In this document: piece by piece, positions 47,637-55,817 of the stretch
Layout of the letters: each line of letters opens with the position of its first letter
How positions within the stretch are numbered: the first letter of the stretch is position 1
Source: Chloroflexales bacterium ZM16-3
GTDB lineage: Bacteria; Chloroflexota; Chloroflexia; Chloroflexales; Chloroflexaceae
Direction of reading: 5' to 3'
Length of the DNA stretch: 64,000 nucleotides
Assembly: GCA_004138175.2 (NCBI GenBank)
Contig: RYFE02000003.1
Location: 248,001 to 312,000 of the forward strand
Notes under the pieces: generated by a model
Databases searched by the model: none
What the model saw: only the letters and a program-made list of their open reading frames with translations
What the model was told of the DNA's origin: nothing
Translations under genes and position numbers: made by a program

Positions 47637-48077
47637 AGCTCTTCCTTATTTTTTGCAACGCTAACCAGTGGGCGAGAGCGACATACCGCCCGCCACGCCA
47701 CGTTCTGTCCCCGACATATACCTGGGATGTATCTATTATATACCGACTTTAGGCGTATAACAGGTTGTAATATTGCTATTGTGATAGTTGTAACATTACA
47801 ATTATCGCAATGGTGCCAAAGGGGCGTTGTCACCCTGCGCGTGCCCGGCCAGGGCTGTTGCAATGTCCTGAGCACCCCCGGCTGGCGACTGGAAGTCGCG
47901 CCAGCGGGGCGCGTTGCGCCGGGCGTCGGCCTGCGCCGACGCCGGAACCACCCGCGCAGGCAAAAGTAGCGAGCTATGCGCCCTACGGTTGCGCCGTTAT
48001 CTCTTGAAGAACTATGGGCTGTGTGGGAGTATGCTGCTATAGCAATGTACCGCAACTTATAGCAAGCAGCAGCACCC
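47637..48077. promoter_or_regulatory. Divergent region between folD and the hydrogenase-cluster regulator
   Basis: About 440 bases without a gene. The part nearest folD is AT-rich, with a TATAAT-like box on the minus strand (complement of 47735-47740). An operator-like palindrome lies at 47784-47807. From about 47820 to 47970 there are GC-rich hairpins, including the dispersed CTGCGCCGACGCCGGAACC block. The cluster promoter is expected between 47970 and 48077. Confidence 0.5.
47784..47807. promoter_or_regulatory. Operator-like inverted repeat
   Basis: GATAGTTGTAA-CA-TTACAATTATC has 11-base arms with one mismatch, in AT-rich DNA about 270 bases before the regulator gene. A half-site-like TTGTAATATTG is at 47765-47775. 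Plausible binding site for a dimeric regulator; the protein is unknown. Confidence 0.45.
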
Positions 48078-48824
48078 ATGAATGAACTGCTCACCGCCCG
48101 CGAGGTTCAGGACATCCTCAAGGTTGACCGCACGACGGTCTACCGGATGCTCAAGGACGGCCGGATAACCGGAGTGAAGGTGGGCCAGCAGTGGCGCTTC
48201 TCCCGCGAGAGCGTCAGTTCCATCCTCAGCGGAACCAGCTCGCCCGAGCCACAGCTACCACTGCGCCCCACCGATGTGCTGCCCCTGCACTGTATCCAGC
48301 CTATCCAGGATGTCTTCGCCGAGGTGGCGGGGCTCGGCGCGATCACAGTCGCCCCGGATGGCGTACCGCTCACGACCCCCAGCGGCAGCTGCGCATTCTG
48401 CTCCCTCATCCAGGCAAGCCCCCAGGGCCAGCTAGCGTGCCAGGAGTCTTGGCGTCGTCTGGCGCAGGCCGCGCCGGGCGCGATCTCCACATGTCACGCC
48501 GGGCTATGCTATGCCCACGCCCCCATCCGAGTCGATGGCGAGACGGTGGCCCTGCTGGTCGCCGGCCAGTTCCACACCGACCAGCCCGAATCGACGCATA
48601 CTGCCGCTCAGCTGGCGCAGCTAAGCGATTCGTATGGCCTCGACCTGGCAGCCCTCGCCGAGGCCGCCTCCAGCATCCCAGCCCTGAGCCCGCGCGCGCG
48701 CGCGCAGATCTCCGGCTGGCTGGCGCGGGTGGCCGGCACCTTCGAGACTATCGCCCACGAGCGCGCCACCCTGATCGGCAGGCTGCGGCGCATCGCTGAG
48801 ATGACCATACTGGAAGAATCCTAG
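48078..48824 (+). CDS. HTH regulator with PocR sensory domain
   Basis: A 248-residue protein. Residues 3-50 (LTAREVQDILKVDRTTVYRMLKDGRITGVKVGQQWRFSRE) form an excisionase/MerR-like helix-turn-helix. The rest is a PocR-type ligand-binding domain, with cysteines in SCAFC, QLAC and the CHAGLCYAHAPI block. PocR domains sense small molecules such as diols, and the Cys set could bind a metal or respond to redox. It lies 13 bases before the DsrE-like gene on the same strand, so it is very likely the dedicated regulator and first gene of the cluster. Confidence 0.85.
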   Translation: MNELLTAREVQDILKVDRTTVYRMLKDGRITGVKVGQQWRFSRESVSSILSGTSSPEPQLPLRPTDVLPLHCIQPIQDVFAEVAGLGAITVAPDGVPLTTPSGSCAFCSLIQASPQGQLACQESWRRLAQAAPGAISTCHAGLCYAHAPIRVDGETVALLVAGQFHTDQPESTHTAAQLAQLSDSYGLDLAALAEAASSIPALSPRARAQISGWLARVAGTFETIAHERATLIGRLRRIAEMTILEES

Positions 48825-48837
48825 AGGAGCCCCTACC

Positions 48838-49212
48838 ATGAGCGACGGCAACAGCTTCGTAATTGTGATGACATCTGGCCCGAACGCCCCCGAGCGCTGC
48901 GCGACCCCCTTCTATATGGCCACTCTGGCCGCCGGACAGGACTATGACGTGACGGTGTACTGCACAGGCATGGGCACGCTGCTGCTCAAGAAGGGCGTGG
49001 CCGAGGACACCTTCCCCATGGGCCCCGATGGTCAGTCGGTCGCCTCATTTATCCAGCTGGCGACTCAGGCCGGTGTGAAGCTTGGCGCCTGCGCCCCCTC
49101 GATGGAGATGCACCGCATGAGCGCCGATGACCTCATCCCCGGCTGCAATCTGATCAGCGCCGCCGCCGGGTTCGAGGTGGTGTCCGAGTCGGACAAGCTG
49201 ATCTCATTCTAA
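48838..49212 (+). CDS. DsrE-family sulfur carrier-like protein
   Basis: A 124-residue DsrE/DsrF-like protein. FVIVMTSGPNAPERCATPFYMATLAA, VYCTGMGTLLLKKGV and GVKLGACAPSMEMHRM are family blocks. Cys85 (in GACAPS) is at the position of the sulfur-carrying cysteine; Cys103 is a second candidate. Such proteins pass persulfide sulfur in Dsr and sHdr pathways. Its place at the head of a hydrogenase and lipoate cluster suggests a sulfur-linked role. A GAGGAG site precedes the ATG. The repeat array follows immediately. Confidence 0.85.
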   Translation: MSDGNSFVIVMTSGPNAPERCATPFYMATLAAGQDYDVTVYCTGMGTLLLKKGVAEDTFPMGPDGQSVASFIQLATQAGVKLGACAPSMEMHRMSADDLIPGCNLISAAAGFEVVSESDKLISF

Positions 49213-49500
49213 AGCACTGAAGCACTGAAGCACTGAAGCACTGAGGCACTGAGGCACTGAAGCACTGAAGCACTGAAGCACTGAAGCACTGAGGCACTGA
49301 AGCACTGAAGCACTGAGGCACTGAGGCGCTGAGGCACTGAGGCGCTGAGGCACTGAGGCGCTGAGGCACTGAGGCGCTGAGGCACTGAAGCACTGAAGCA
49401 CTGAAGCACTGAGGCACTGAAGCACTGAGGCACTGAGGCACTGAAATATGGAAGACCTCAGTGTTTCATTGGCTCAGTGCCTCAGTGATGGAGTTCTACG
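49211..49500. repeat. Nonamer array, about 26 copies, with complementary tail
   Basis: GCACTGAAG, GCACTGAGG and GCGCTGAGG units run without interruption from about 49211 to 49444 (26 x 9 bases). The segment 49455-49490 (CTCAGTGTTTCATTGGCTCAGTGCCTCAGTG) is complementary to the units and could fold back. It separates the DsrE gene from the first lipoate-binding protein gene and reaches within about ten bases of its start. No spacers, so not CRISPR. Confidence 0.95.
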
Positions 49501-49944
49501 ATGCCTACGATCCGTGGCTGCAATATCCCCGAGGATCTCTACTACAACCTTGACAAGCACGTCTGGGCTAAGCCCATGGACGGCGGTGTGATCCGGGTCG
49601 GGATGACCCAGGTGGCTGGCAAGCTGGCTGGTGGCAAGCTCACCGCCGTCACCATCAAGGCCAAGAATATCGGCCAGGAGATTAAGGCCGGCAAGAGCGC
49701 CGCCACCGTCGAGAGCAGCAAGTACGTCGGCCCGGTACCCGCCCCCGCGACGGGCGTGCTCCTGCGGGCGAACGATAAGCTTGTCGCCGAGCCGAACCTG
49801 CCGGTCTCTGACCCCTACGGCGAGGGCTGGATCGTCGAGCTTCAGCCGAGCAACTGGGATGCCGAGAAGGATAATCTGGTGACCGGGGCCGCCGGTGTGG
49901 CCGCCTACCAGGCTAAGCTCGACGCCGAGAATATTGATTGTTAA
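49501..49944 (+). CDS. GcvH-like lipoate-binding protein 1 (LbpA-like)
   Basis: A 147-residue H-protein fold. The lipoyl-domain hairpin reads ATVESSKYVGPVPAPATGVL, with Lys74 as the predicted lipoylation site, and DPYGEGWIVELQPSNW matches the H-protein C-terminal block. No glycine-cleavage P, T or L gene is in the window. H-like proteins in such settings (LbpA of the sHdr pathway) carry intermediates or electrons between redox partners. It directly precedes the hydrogenase small subunit. It differs strongly from the second copy at 55818. Confidence 0.88.
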   Translation: MPTIRGCNIPEDLYYNLDKHVWAKPMDGGVIRVGMTQVAGKLAGGKLTAVTIKAKNIGQEIKAGKSAATVESSKYVGPVPAPATGVLLRANDKLVAEPNLPVSDPYGEGWIVELQPSNWDAEKDNLVTGAAGVAAYQAKLDAENIDC

Positions 49945-49975
49945 CTGGCAAGCTCCGCTTGCCAGTTAACAATCA
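49935..49975 (+). terminator. Intra-cluster hairpin after lipoate-binding protein 1
   Basis: A perfect 19-bp stem with loop TCC; the gene's stop codon lies in the left arm. No T-run, so it may attenuate transcription or protect mRNA ends rather than fully terminate. Confidence 0.6.
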
Positions 49976-50038
49976 GGTGTTGATTTGGGGGAGAGCCTCG
50001 CCCTCCCTCTGGATCCGTGCGCTCTTGAGGAGGCCACC

Positions 50039-51163
50039 ATGGCCGATGAAACGATCTACCAGTATCTGCTGCGCGAGGGGGTCTCGCGGCGTCAGTTCCT
50101 TAAGATCTGTGGCGCGCTGGCGGCGACGCTGGGCATAAGCGAGGCGTCGCCGCTGCTGGCCGCCGGTCTCGCCCGTCCCACCCGCCCCACCACCCGCCTG
50201 GTCGCCGAGGCGCTGGCCAGTAAGCCGCGTGTCCCGGTGATGTGGCTCAACTTCCAGGACTGCACCGGCTGCACCGAGGCGCTGACCCGCTCGCTCTCGC
50301 CCACCCTGACCGACCTCGTCCTGAACAAGATCACGATCGACTACCACGAGACGCTCTCGGCCGCCTCGGGCGTGCAGGCCGATGAGAACAAGCGCATGAT
50401 GATGGAGACCTACGCCGGCCAGTATCTGCTGGTGGTGGAGGGCAGCATACCCACCGGGGCTAACGGCAACTACTGCACCATCGGCGGGCGCACGGCGGTG
50501 GATCTGCTCCAGGAGGCGGCGGCGGGCGCGGCGGCGGTGATCGCCACCGGCAACTGCGCGGCCTTTGGCGGCATCCCGATGGCCCAGCCCAACCCCACCG
50601 GCGCCGTCCCGGCCTACCAGCTGATCACCGACAAGCCGGTGGCGCATATCCCCGGCTGCCCGGCCATCCCCGAGGCATTCACCGGCACGCTGGTGAACTT
50701 CCTGGTCTTTGGCAAACTGCCCGAGCTGGACGACCTCAACCGGCCGATCACCTTCTACGGCACGACGGTGCATGACCGCTGTCTGCGCCGGCCCTTCTAC
50801 GAGGCGGGCAAGTTCGCCAACAGCTTCGACGACGAGGGGGCGCGCAAGGGCTGGTGCCTCTACAAGCTTGGCTGCAAGGGGCCAACTACCTACAACGCCT
50901 GCGCGGGTATCAAGTGGGGCGGCGGGCTCTCCTTCCCCATCCAGTCCGGCCACCCCTGCCTCGGCTGCTCTGAGCCGAATTTCTGGGATAACGGCGGCTT
51001 CTACCAGGGCCAGTCGGCTCCGATCAGCCGTCCCACCATCACCGTCGCCGGGGCTGCCTTAGCCGCCGGTGCGGTGATTGGGGTTGCAAACGCCGCCGCG
51101 AACCGCCTCCAGAAGCGGCACGCCGACGCCGATGAGGAAATCACTGAGTCACTGAGTGGGTGA
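50039..51163 (+). CDS. hynS: NiFe hydrogenase small subunit (Isp-type), Tat-exported
   Basis: A 374-residue small subunit. SRRQFLK (residues 16-22) is a Tat signal. Cys75 and Cys78 in DCTGCTE start the proximal 4Fe-4S ligand set, continued by GNCAAFGG and HIPGCP; HDRC, WCLYKLGCKGP and GHPCLGC hold ligands of the outer clusters. A C-terminal hydrophobic helix (VAGAALAAGAVIGVANAA) anchors it to the membrane. The start at 50039 follows GAGGAGG. With isp1, isp2 and the large subunit it makes the hynS-isp1-isp2-hynL order known from purple sulfur bacteria. The final residues (ITESLSG) overlap a CACTGAG repeat. Confidence 0.93.
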   Translation: MADETIYQYLLREGVSRRQFLKICGALAATLGISEASPLLAAGLARPTRPTTRLVAEALASKPRVPVMWLNFQDCTGCTEALTRSLSPTLTDLVLNKITIDYHETLSAASGVQADENKRMMMETYAGQYLLVVEGSIPTGANGNYCTIGGRTAVDLLQEAAAGAAAVIATGNCAAFGGIPMAQPNPTGAVPAYQLITDKPVAHIPGCPAIPEAFTGTLVNFLVFGKLPELDDLNRPITFYGTTVHDRCLRRPFYEAGKFANSFDDEGARKGWCLYKLGCKGPTTYNACAGIKWGGGLSFPIQSGHPCLGCSEPNFWDNGGFYQGQSAPISRPTITVAGAALAAGAVIGVANAAANRLQKRHADADEEITESLSG

Positions 51164-51235
51164 GGACACTGATTCGTTCTTGATCCGGCATTATGCGGCC
51201 TGCGCCGCATGGTTGTCGGATGAGAAGAGGAGTTG

Positions 51236-51934
51236 ATGATGGGTTCCACCGATGCGACGCTCGCCTTCGCACGCGGCCCGCTGTTCTACACCGCGCTGCT
51301 GATCTTTATCGCTGGCATGGCCTACCGCCTGGTGAGCGTGCTGCTGCTCGGCTGGAAGCGCGACCGCGTCCCGAACAAGGGCAGCAAGCTGCGCGGCGTG
51401 GCAGTTACCTACGCCAAGGGGCTGCTGATCTTCCCCTTCATCCCCTGGGTGAAGAAGACCTTCCGGGGCAACCAGACGACCTACCTGGCCGGCGGGATGT
51501 TCCACTTCGGGCTGTTTGTGGTGATCTTCCTGGGCACGGCGCATATGCTGGTCTGGAAGAGCCTGCTCGGCTTCGGCTGGCCCACCCTGGCCCTGCCGAT
51601 CGTCGACTTTCTCTCTGCGGCGGCGATCGTGGCCATGATCGCGCTCTTCGTGAACCGGCTGGCCAACCCGGTGCTGCGCCTGATCTCCGGCCCCTCCGAG
51701 TGGCTAAATCTGCTGATCGTCTTCCTGCCGATGGTCACCGGCTACGGGTTGACCCACCACCGGCTGCTGGGCATCGTCGCGCTGCCTTACGAGAACCTCT
51801 ACCTGATGCACATGATGTCGATCAACCTGATGCTGATCTGGATCCCGTTCAGCCGGATCAGCCACTTCATGTTCTACTTCTTCTCGCGCACTTACCACGG
51901 TGCGCAGGCCGGCAAGCGCGCGGTGATGCCATGA
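51236..51934 (+). CDS. isp1: Isp1: cytochrome b-like membrane subunit
   Basis: A 232-residue membrane protein with about five helices, resembling the heme-b NarI/DsrM-like subunit Isp1. Histidines in or near membrane segments (GGMFHFGLF, GTAHMLVW, LTHHRLLG, YLMHMMSIN, ISHFMFYF) can supply axial heme ligands. It would pass electrons between the hydrogenase, the quinone pool and Isp2. Two adjacent ATG codons (51236, 51239) follow AGAGGAG. Its stop overlaps the isp2 start by four bases (ATGA). Confidence 0.88.
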   Translation: MMGSTDATLAFARGPLFYTALLIFIAGMAYRLVSVLLLGWKRDRVPNKGSKLRGVAVTYAKGLLIFPFIPWVKKTFRGNQTTYLAGGMFHFGLFVVIFLGTAHMLVWKSLLGFGWPTLALPIVDFLSAAAIVAMIALFVNRLANPVLRLISGPSEWLNLLIVFLPMVTGYGLTHHRLLGIVALPYENLYLMHMMSINLMLIWIPFSRISHFMFYFFSRTYHGAQAGKRAVMP

Positions 51935-53217
51935 GCACAACAACTGCCCCTGAGGCGCCGGCGCGCGCCGCCATGGATAGCTTCATCCACACCACCGGCT
52001 CGTGGGTGGCCAGCCAGCTCGACGCTTGCACCCGCTGCGGCATCTGCGCTGAGGCATGTCACTTCTACGAGGCAACCGGCAACCCCGAGTTCACCCCGGT
52101 CTGGAAGGTTGAGCTGCTGCGCCGGGCTTATGAGCAGCGCTTCACCCTGACTGGCCGGGCCAAGCTGGCCATCGGCCTCGATAAGCCGGTGACGGACGAG
52201 GATATTCGCCACTGGAGCACGATTGTCTACGAGGCGTGCACGCTCTGCAATAAGTGCGCGATGGTCTGCCCGATGGGCATTCAGCTCGGGCCGCTTATCC
52301 ACGATGTGCGCGAGGCGATGGCCGAGGCCGAGATCATCCCCACCGATCTGGTCGAGGCCGTGCGCAAGCAGGAGGAGATCGGCAGCCCGCTGGGCGTGAC
52401 CGATGACGCATGGGCCGACCGGATCGAGTGGATCGCCGACGAGTGGGAGGTCGAGATCCCGATCGACGTGAAGGGCTCCGATACGATGGTGGCCTTCACC
52501 AGCATCGAGCTGATGAAGTTCCCCGAGAACATCGTCGCCATCGCCAAGATCCTCAACGCCGCCGGCGAGAAGTGGACGATCAGCACGCCCGGCCGCGAGG
52601 TGGTGAACTTCGGCGTCTTCGAGGGCAACCCCGACCGGGTGAAGCTGTTCATGGCCCGCCTGCTCGACTCGGCGAAGGAGCTGGGCGTGAAGCGCCTGGT
52701 CGTCACCGAGTGCGGCCACGCCTACGACCTGCTGCGCTGGACGGCCCCCAACATGGTCGAGATGCCCTGCGAGGTGACGCATATTGTGGCGGTGATCGAC
52801 GAGCTGATCAAGGCCAAGCGGATCACGCTGCGACCGGGAGCCTTCGACGAAGGCGGCACGATCACCTTCCACGACGCCTGCAAGATCCAGCGTCGCGGCG
52901 GCCATATCGAGGAGCCGCGCAACATCCTCAAGCTGCTGGCCCCAACCTCCTTCAAGGAGCTGGATCGCTGCCGCGAGGAGAGCGTCTGCTGCGGTGGCGG
53001 CGGCGGCGTGATCGCGATCAAAGAGGCCGACCCGCTGCGCTACAAGGTCTTCGAGCTGAAGATCCGCCAGATGGAGGAGGTCGGCGCGACCAGGGTCGCA
53101 ATGACCTGCGCCAACTGCCGGCTCCAGTTCACCGAGAGCCTGCAGCACTTCGGCTCGCCGGTCAAGGCCGTCGGCCTGTCGCATATGGTCGCCGAGTCGC
53201 TGGTGGAGGAGAAGTAA
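51931..53217 (+). CDS. isp2: Isp2: HdrD-like iron-sulfur subunit
   Basis: A 428-residue protein. Two 4Fe-4S motifs occur at Cys33-36-39-43 (CTRCGICAEAC) and Cys103-106-109-113 (CTLCNKCAMVC). The C-terminal part has a complete CCG motif: DAC, then CC after 35 residues, then CANC after 38 more, the site that binds the non-cubane cluster where HdrD reduces disulfides. An earlier TECGHAY block is a reduced first CCG domain. It therefore looks able to handle a disulfide/dithiol, making the neighbouring lipoate proteins attractive partners. Translation is coupled to isp1, and hynL follows after four bases. Confidence 0.92.
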   Translation: MSTTTAPEAPARAAMDSFIHTTGSWVASQLDACTRCGICAEACHFYEATGNPEFTPVWKVELLRRAYEQRFTLTGRAKLAIGLDKPVTDEDIRHWSTIVYEACTLCNKCAMVCPMGIQLGPLIHDVREAMAEAEIIPTDLVEAVRKQEEIGSPLGVTDDAWADRIEWIADEWEVEIPIDVKGSDTMVAFTSIELMKFPENIVAIAKILNAAGEKWTISTPGREVVNFGVFEGNPDRVKLFMARLLDSAKELGVKRLVVTECGHAYDLLRWTAPNMVEMPCEVTHIVAVIDELIKAKRITLRPGAFDEGGTITFHDACKIQRRGGHIEEPRNILKLLAPTSFKELDRCREESVCCGGGGGVIAIKEADPLRYKVFELKIRQMEEVGATRVAMTCANCRLQFTESLQHFGSPVKAVGLSHMVAESLVEEK

Positions 53218-53221
53218 CCTT

Positions 53222-54961
53222 ATGGCCAAGCGAATTGTTATAGACCCGATCACCCGCATCGAGGGGCACCTGCGGATCGAGGTGGAGCTGGGCGAGGACG
53301 GAATGGTGCGCGACGCCTACTCGTCGGGCACGATGGTGCGCGGGATCGAGACGATCATCAACGGGCGCGACCCGCGCGAGGCGTGGGTCTTCGCCCAGCG
53401 CGTCTGCGGCGTCTGCACCACCGTCCACGCCTTCGCCTCGATCCGCTCGGTCGAGGACGCACTCGGCATCGTCATCCCGCCGGCGGCCAACCTCATCCGC
53501 AACCTGATGATCGCCCAGCAGTACGTCCACGACCACGTGATGCACTTCTACCACCTGCACGCGCTGGACTGGGTGGACGTGGTGAGCTGCCTGAAGGCCG
53601 ACCCGGCGGCCACCTCGGCGCTCCAGCAGAAGATCTCGCCCTGGCCGAACAGCTCGCCGGGCTACTTCGCCGATGTGCAGAAGAAGATCCAGGCCGTGGT
53701 GGACAGCGGCCAGCTCTCGATCTTCGCCAACGCCTACTGGGGCCACCCGGCCTACAAGCTGCCGCCCGAGGTGAACCTGATGGCGGTGGCCCACTACCTT
53801 GAGGCGCTTGACTGGCAGGCCCGCGCCACCAAGATCCATATCATCTTCGGCGGCAAGAACCCGCACCCAAACTTCGTCGTCGGAGGCGTGCCTATGCCGA
53901 TCGACCTGGACAGCGACACCGCGCTGAACGCCGAGCGGCTCTCGATTATCGACGACTCGATCAAAGAGATCCAGGCATTTGTCGATCAGGTCTACCTACC
54001 CGACGTGCTGGCGATCGCGCCCTTCTACAAGGACTACGCCGGGATCGGCGGTGGCCTGGGCAACTTCCTGACCTGGGGCGAGTTCCCGTCGGGCGATATC
54101 CGCGACCTGAAGACGCTGATGGTGCCACGGGTGGCCATCCTCGGCGGCGACCTGAATAACCTGATCGAGCCCGACCCCAGCGACGCGAACATGATGCAGG
54201 AGTTCATCAGCCACTCCTGGTACCAGTACCAGGGCGGCGACCAGATCGGCCTGCACCCCTGGCAGGGCGAGACGACCTTCAACTTCACCGGCCCCGAGGC
54301 GCCCTACGACCAGCTCAACGTCGAGGGCAAGTACTCCTGGCTGAAGGCTCCGCGCTGGAACAACACGCCCATGGAGGTCGGCCCGCTGGCCCGCGTGCTG
54401 GCCATGTACGCCACCGGCCATGCCCAGACCAAGGAGCTGGTTGACCTGACCCTCAAGACCCTGGACGCGCCGGCCTCGGCGCTGATCTCGACCCTGGGGC
54501 GCACCGCTGCCCGCGCGATCGAGACGAAGGTCTTCAGCGACGCGCTGCGCACAACCTACGACGACCTGGTGACGCGGATCAAGGCCGGCGACACCAAGAC
54601 CTTCAACGGCGAGAAGTGGGAGCCGATCAGCTGGCCGGCGAGCGCCAAGGGCTTCGGCTTTATGGAGGCGCCGCGCGGCGCGCTGGGCCACTGGATCGTG
54701 ATCGAGAACGGCAAGACCGCCAACTACCAGATGGTCGTGCCGACCACCTGGAACGCCACCCCGCGCGACCCGCAGGGCCAGCTGGGGGCCTACGAGTCCG
54801 CGCTGATCGGCACGCCGATGGCCAAGCCCGAGTGGCCGCTGGAGATCCTGCGCACCATCCACTCCTTCGACCCGTGCATGGCCTGCGCCATCCACCTGAC
54901 GGACGCGGGCGGCGAGGATCTGGGCGATGTGGCGGTGGGGTTGAGCGTCTGCGCGGTGTAG
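53222..54961 (+). CDS. hynL: NiFe hydrogenase large subunit (Isp-type)
   Basis: A 579-residue catalytic subunit. The N-terminal active-site motif RVCGVCTTVHA has Cys62 and Cys65, and the C-terminal DPCMACAIH has Cys552 and Cys555, giving the four nickel-iron ligands. The protein continues 21 residues past His558, the tail removed by a specific endopeptidase after metal insertion; the protease gene is next. Together these indicate a functional membrane-bound group 1 enzyme of the Isp type. Cofactor assembly genes (hypABCDEF) are not in the window. Confidence 0.95.
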   Translation: MAKRIVIDPITRIEGHLRIEVELGEDGMVRDAYSSGTMVRGIETIINGRDPREAWVFAQRVCGVCTTVHAFASIRSVEDALGIVIPPAANLIRNLMIAQQYVHDHVMHFYHLHALDWVDVVSCLKADPAATSALQQKISPWPNSSPGYFADVQKKIQAVVDSGQLSIFANAYWGHPAYKLPPEVNLMAVAHYLEALDWQARATKIHIIFGGKNPHPNFVVGGVPMPIDLDSDTALNAERLSIIDDSIKEIQAFVDQVYLPDVLAIAPFYKDYAGIGGGLGNFLTWGEFPSGDIRDLKTLMVPRVAILGGDLNNLIEPDPSDANMMQEFISHSWYQYQGGDQIGLHPWQGETTFNFTGPEAPYDQLNVEGKYSWLKAPRWNNTPMEVGPLARVLAMYATGHAQTKELVDLTLKTLDAPASALISTLGRTAARAIETKVFSDALRTTYDDLVTRIKAGDTKTFNGEKWEPISWPASAKGFGFMEAPRGALGHWIVIENGKTANYQMVVPTTWNATPRDPQGQLGAYESALIGTPMAKPEWPLEILRTIHSFDPCMACAIHLTDAGGEDLGDVAVGLSVCAV

Positions 54962-54967
54962 GCCGGG

Positions 54968-55107
54968 CGGCCCTCACCCCAGCCCCTCTCCCGCTGCGGC
55001 GGGAGAGGGGAGTTCAGATCTGACGCTGTGCCATATTTTGACGGGCATTCGAGTTGCAGCCCCCCCTCTCCCGCATCGCGGGAGAGGGGGACGGGGGGTG
55101 AGGGCCA
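54968..55107. repeat. CCTCACCCC-type repeats between hynL and the protease gene
   Basis: Two copies in opposite orientation, each with a short hairpin (CTCTCCCGCTGCGGCGGGAGAG; CTCTCCCGCATCGCGGGAGAG). The right end provides the sequence just before the GTG start of the next gene. Confidence 0.85.
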
Positions 55108-55593
55108 GTGAACCGTAGCATTGTCCTCGGACTGGGCAACATCCTGAACCGCGACGAGGGGCTGGGCGTCCACGCGGTGCGCGCCCTTGATGCACACCTC
55201 AGCCCCGCCGCTGGCGTCGAGGCGCTCGACGGTGGCACGATCGGCCTGGGCCTGCTAAACATGGTCGAGGAGTGCGAGCACCTGCTCATCCTCGACGCGG
55301 CCGACGGCCGACGCGCGCCGGGCACGCTGATCGAGCTGCGCCGCGACGAGATCCCGCTCTACGCCGGGGTGAAGCTCTCGCAGCACCAGATCACCTTCCA
55401 GGAGGTGCTGGGCCTCGCCAACATGCGCGGCCGCCTGCCGCCGCACCTGCACCTGATCGGCGTCCAGCCCGCCGACATGACCCTCGGCCTGGAGCTGAGC
55501 CCCACCGTCGCCGCCACCCTGCCCGCCGTCCTCGGCCGTGCCAGGGTCATCCTGACCGGCTGGGGCCTGCTGACGGCATGTGATTGGGGGTAG
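55108..55593 (+). CDS. hynD: Hydrogenase maturation endopeptidase
   Basis: A 161-residue HupD/HyaD-type protease. VLGLGNILNRDEGLGVHA contains the first nickel-binding Glu, LLILDAADG the Asp, and KLSQHQITFQEVL the His. It clips the C-terminal tail of the large subunit once nickel is in place. The start is a GTG whose upstream bases come from the preceding repeat. The adjacency to hynL makes that subunit the expected substrate. Confidence 0.92.
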   Translation: MNRSIVLGLGNILNRDEGLGVHAVRALDAHLSPAAGVEALDGGTIGLGLLNMVEECEHLLILDAADGRRAPGTLIELRRDEIPLYAGVKLSQHQITFQEVLGLANMRGRLPPHLHLIGVQPADMTLGLELSPTVAATLPAVLGRARVILTGWGLLTACDWG

Positions 55594-55817
55594 GCGGGGA
55601 GTCGGGAGTCGGGAGTCGGGAGTCGGGGGCGGTATATGAAAGCCCGCGCAGGCGGGCTTCGCAAAATCTAGCCCGCGACTTCTATCGCTGGGCGACTCGC
55701 CTGACAAGATCTTTCAGATCTGTGTTACATTATAAATCAGATATAGTACTATCCGCTGCACTCAATTCATCATCAGCAATCAGCAATCAGCAATCCTGTT
55801 GAAGACGGGAGTATGGT
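55594..55817. repeat. GGAGTCG array, hairpin and CAGCAAT array
   Basis: Four GGGAGTC units (about 55597-55626), a hairpin AGCCCGCGCAGGCGGGCT near 55645, and CAGCAAT units at 55779-55796 fill the gap before the second lipoate-binding protein gene. No gene. Confidence 0.8.

Noticed and set aside
49154-49441. Minus-strand frames encoding Pro-Gln-Cys-Leu-Ser-Ala-Ser-Val repeats
   Set aside because: They are translations of the 9-base tandem array, which keeps every frame open, and have no translation signals.
49211-49444. Possible CRISPR array
   Set aside because: Units are contiguous 9-mers with no spacers, and no cas gene is in the window.
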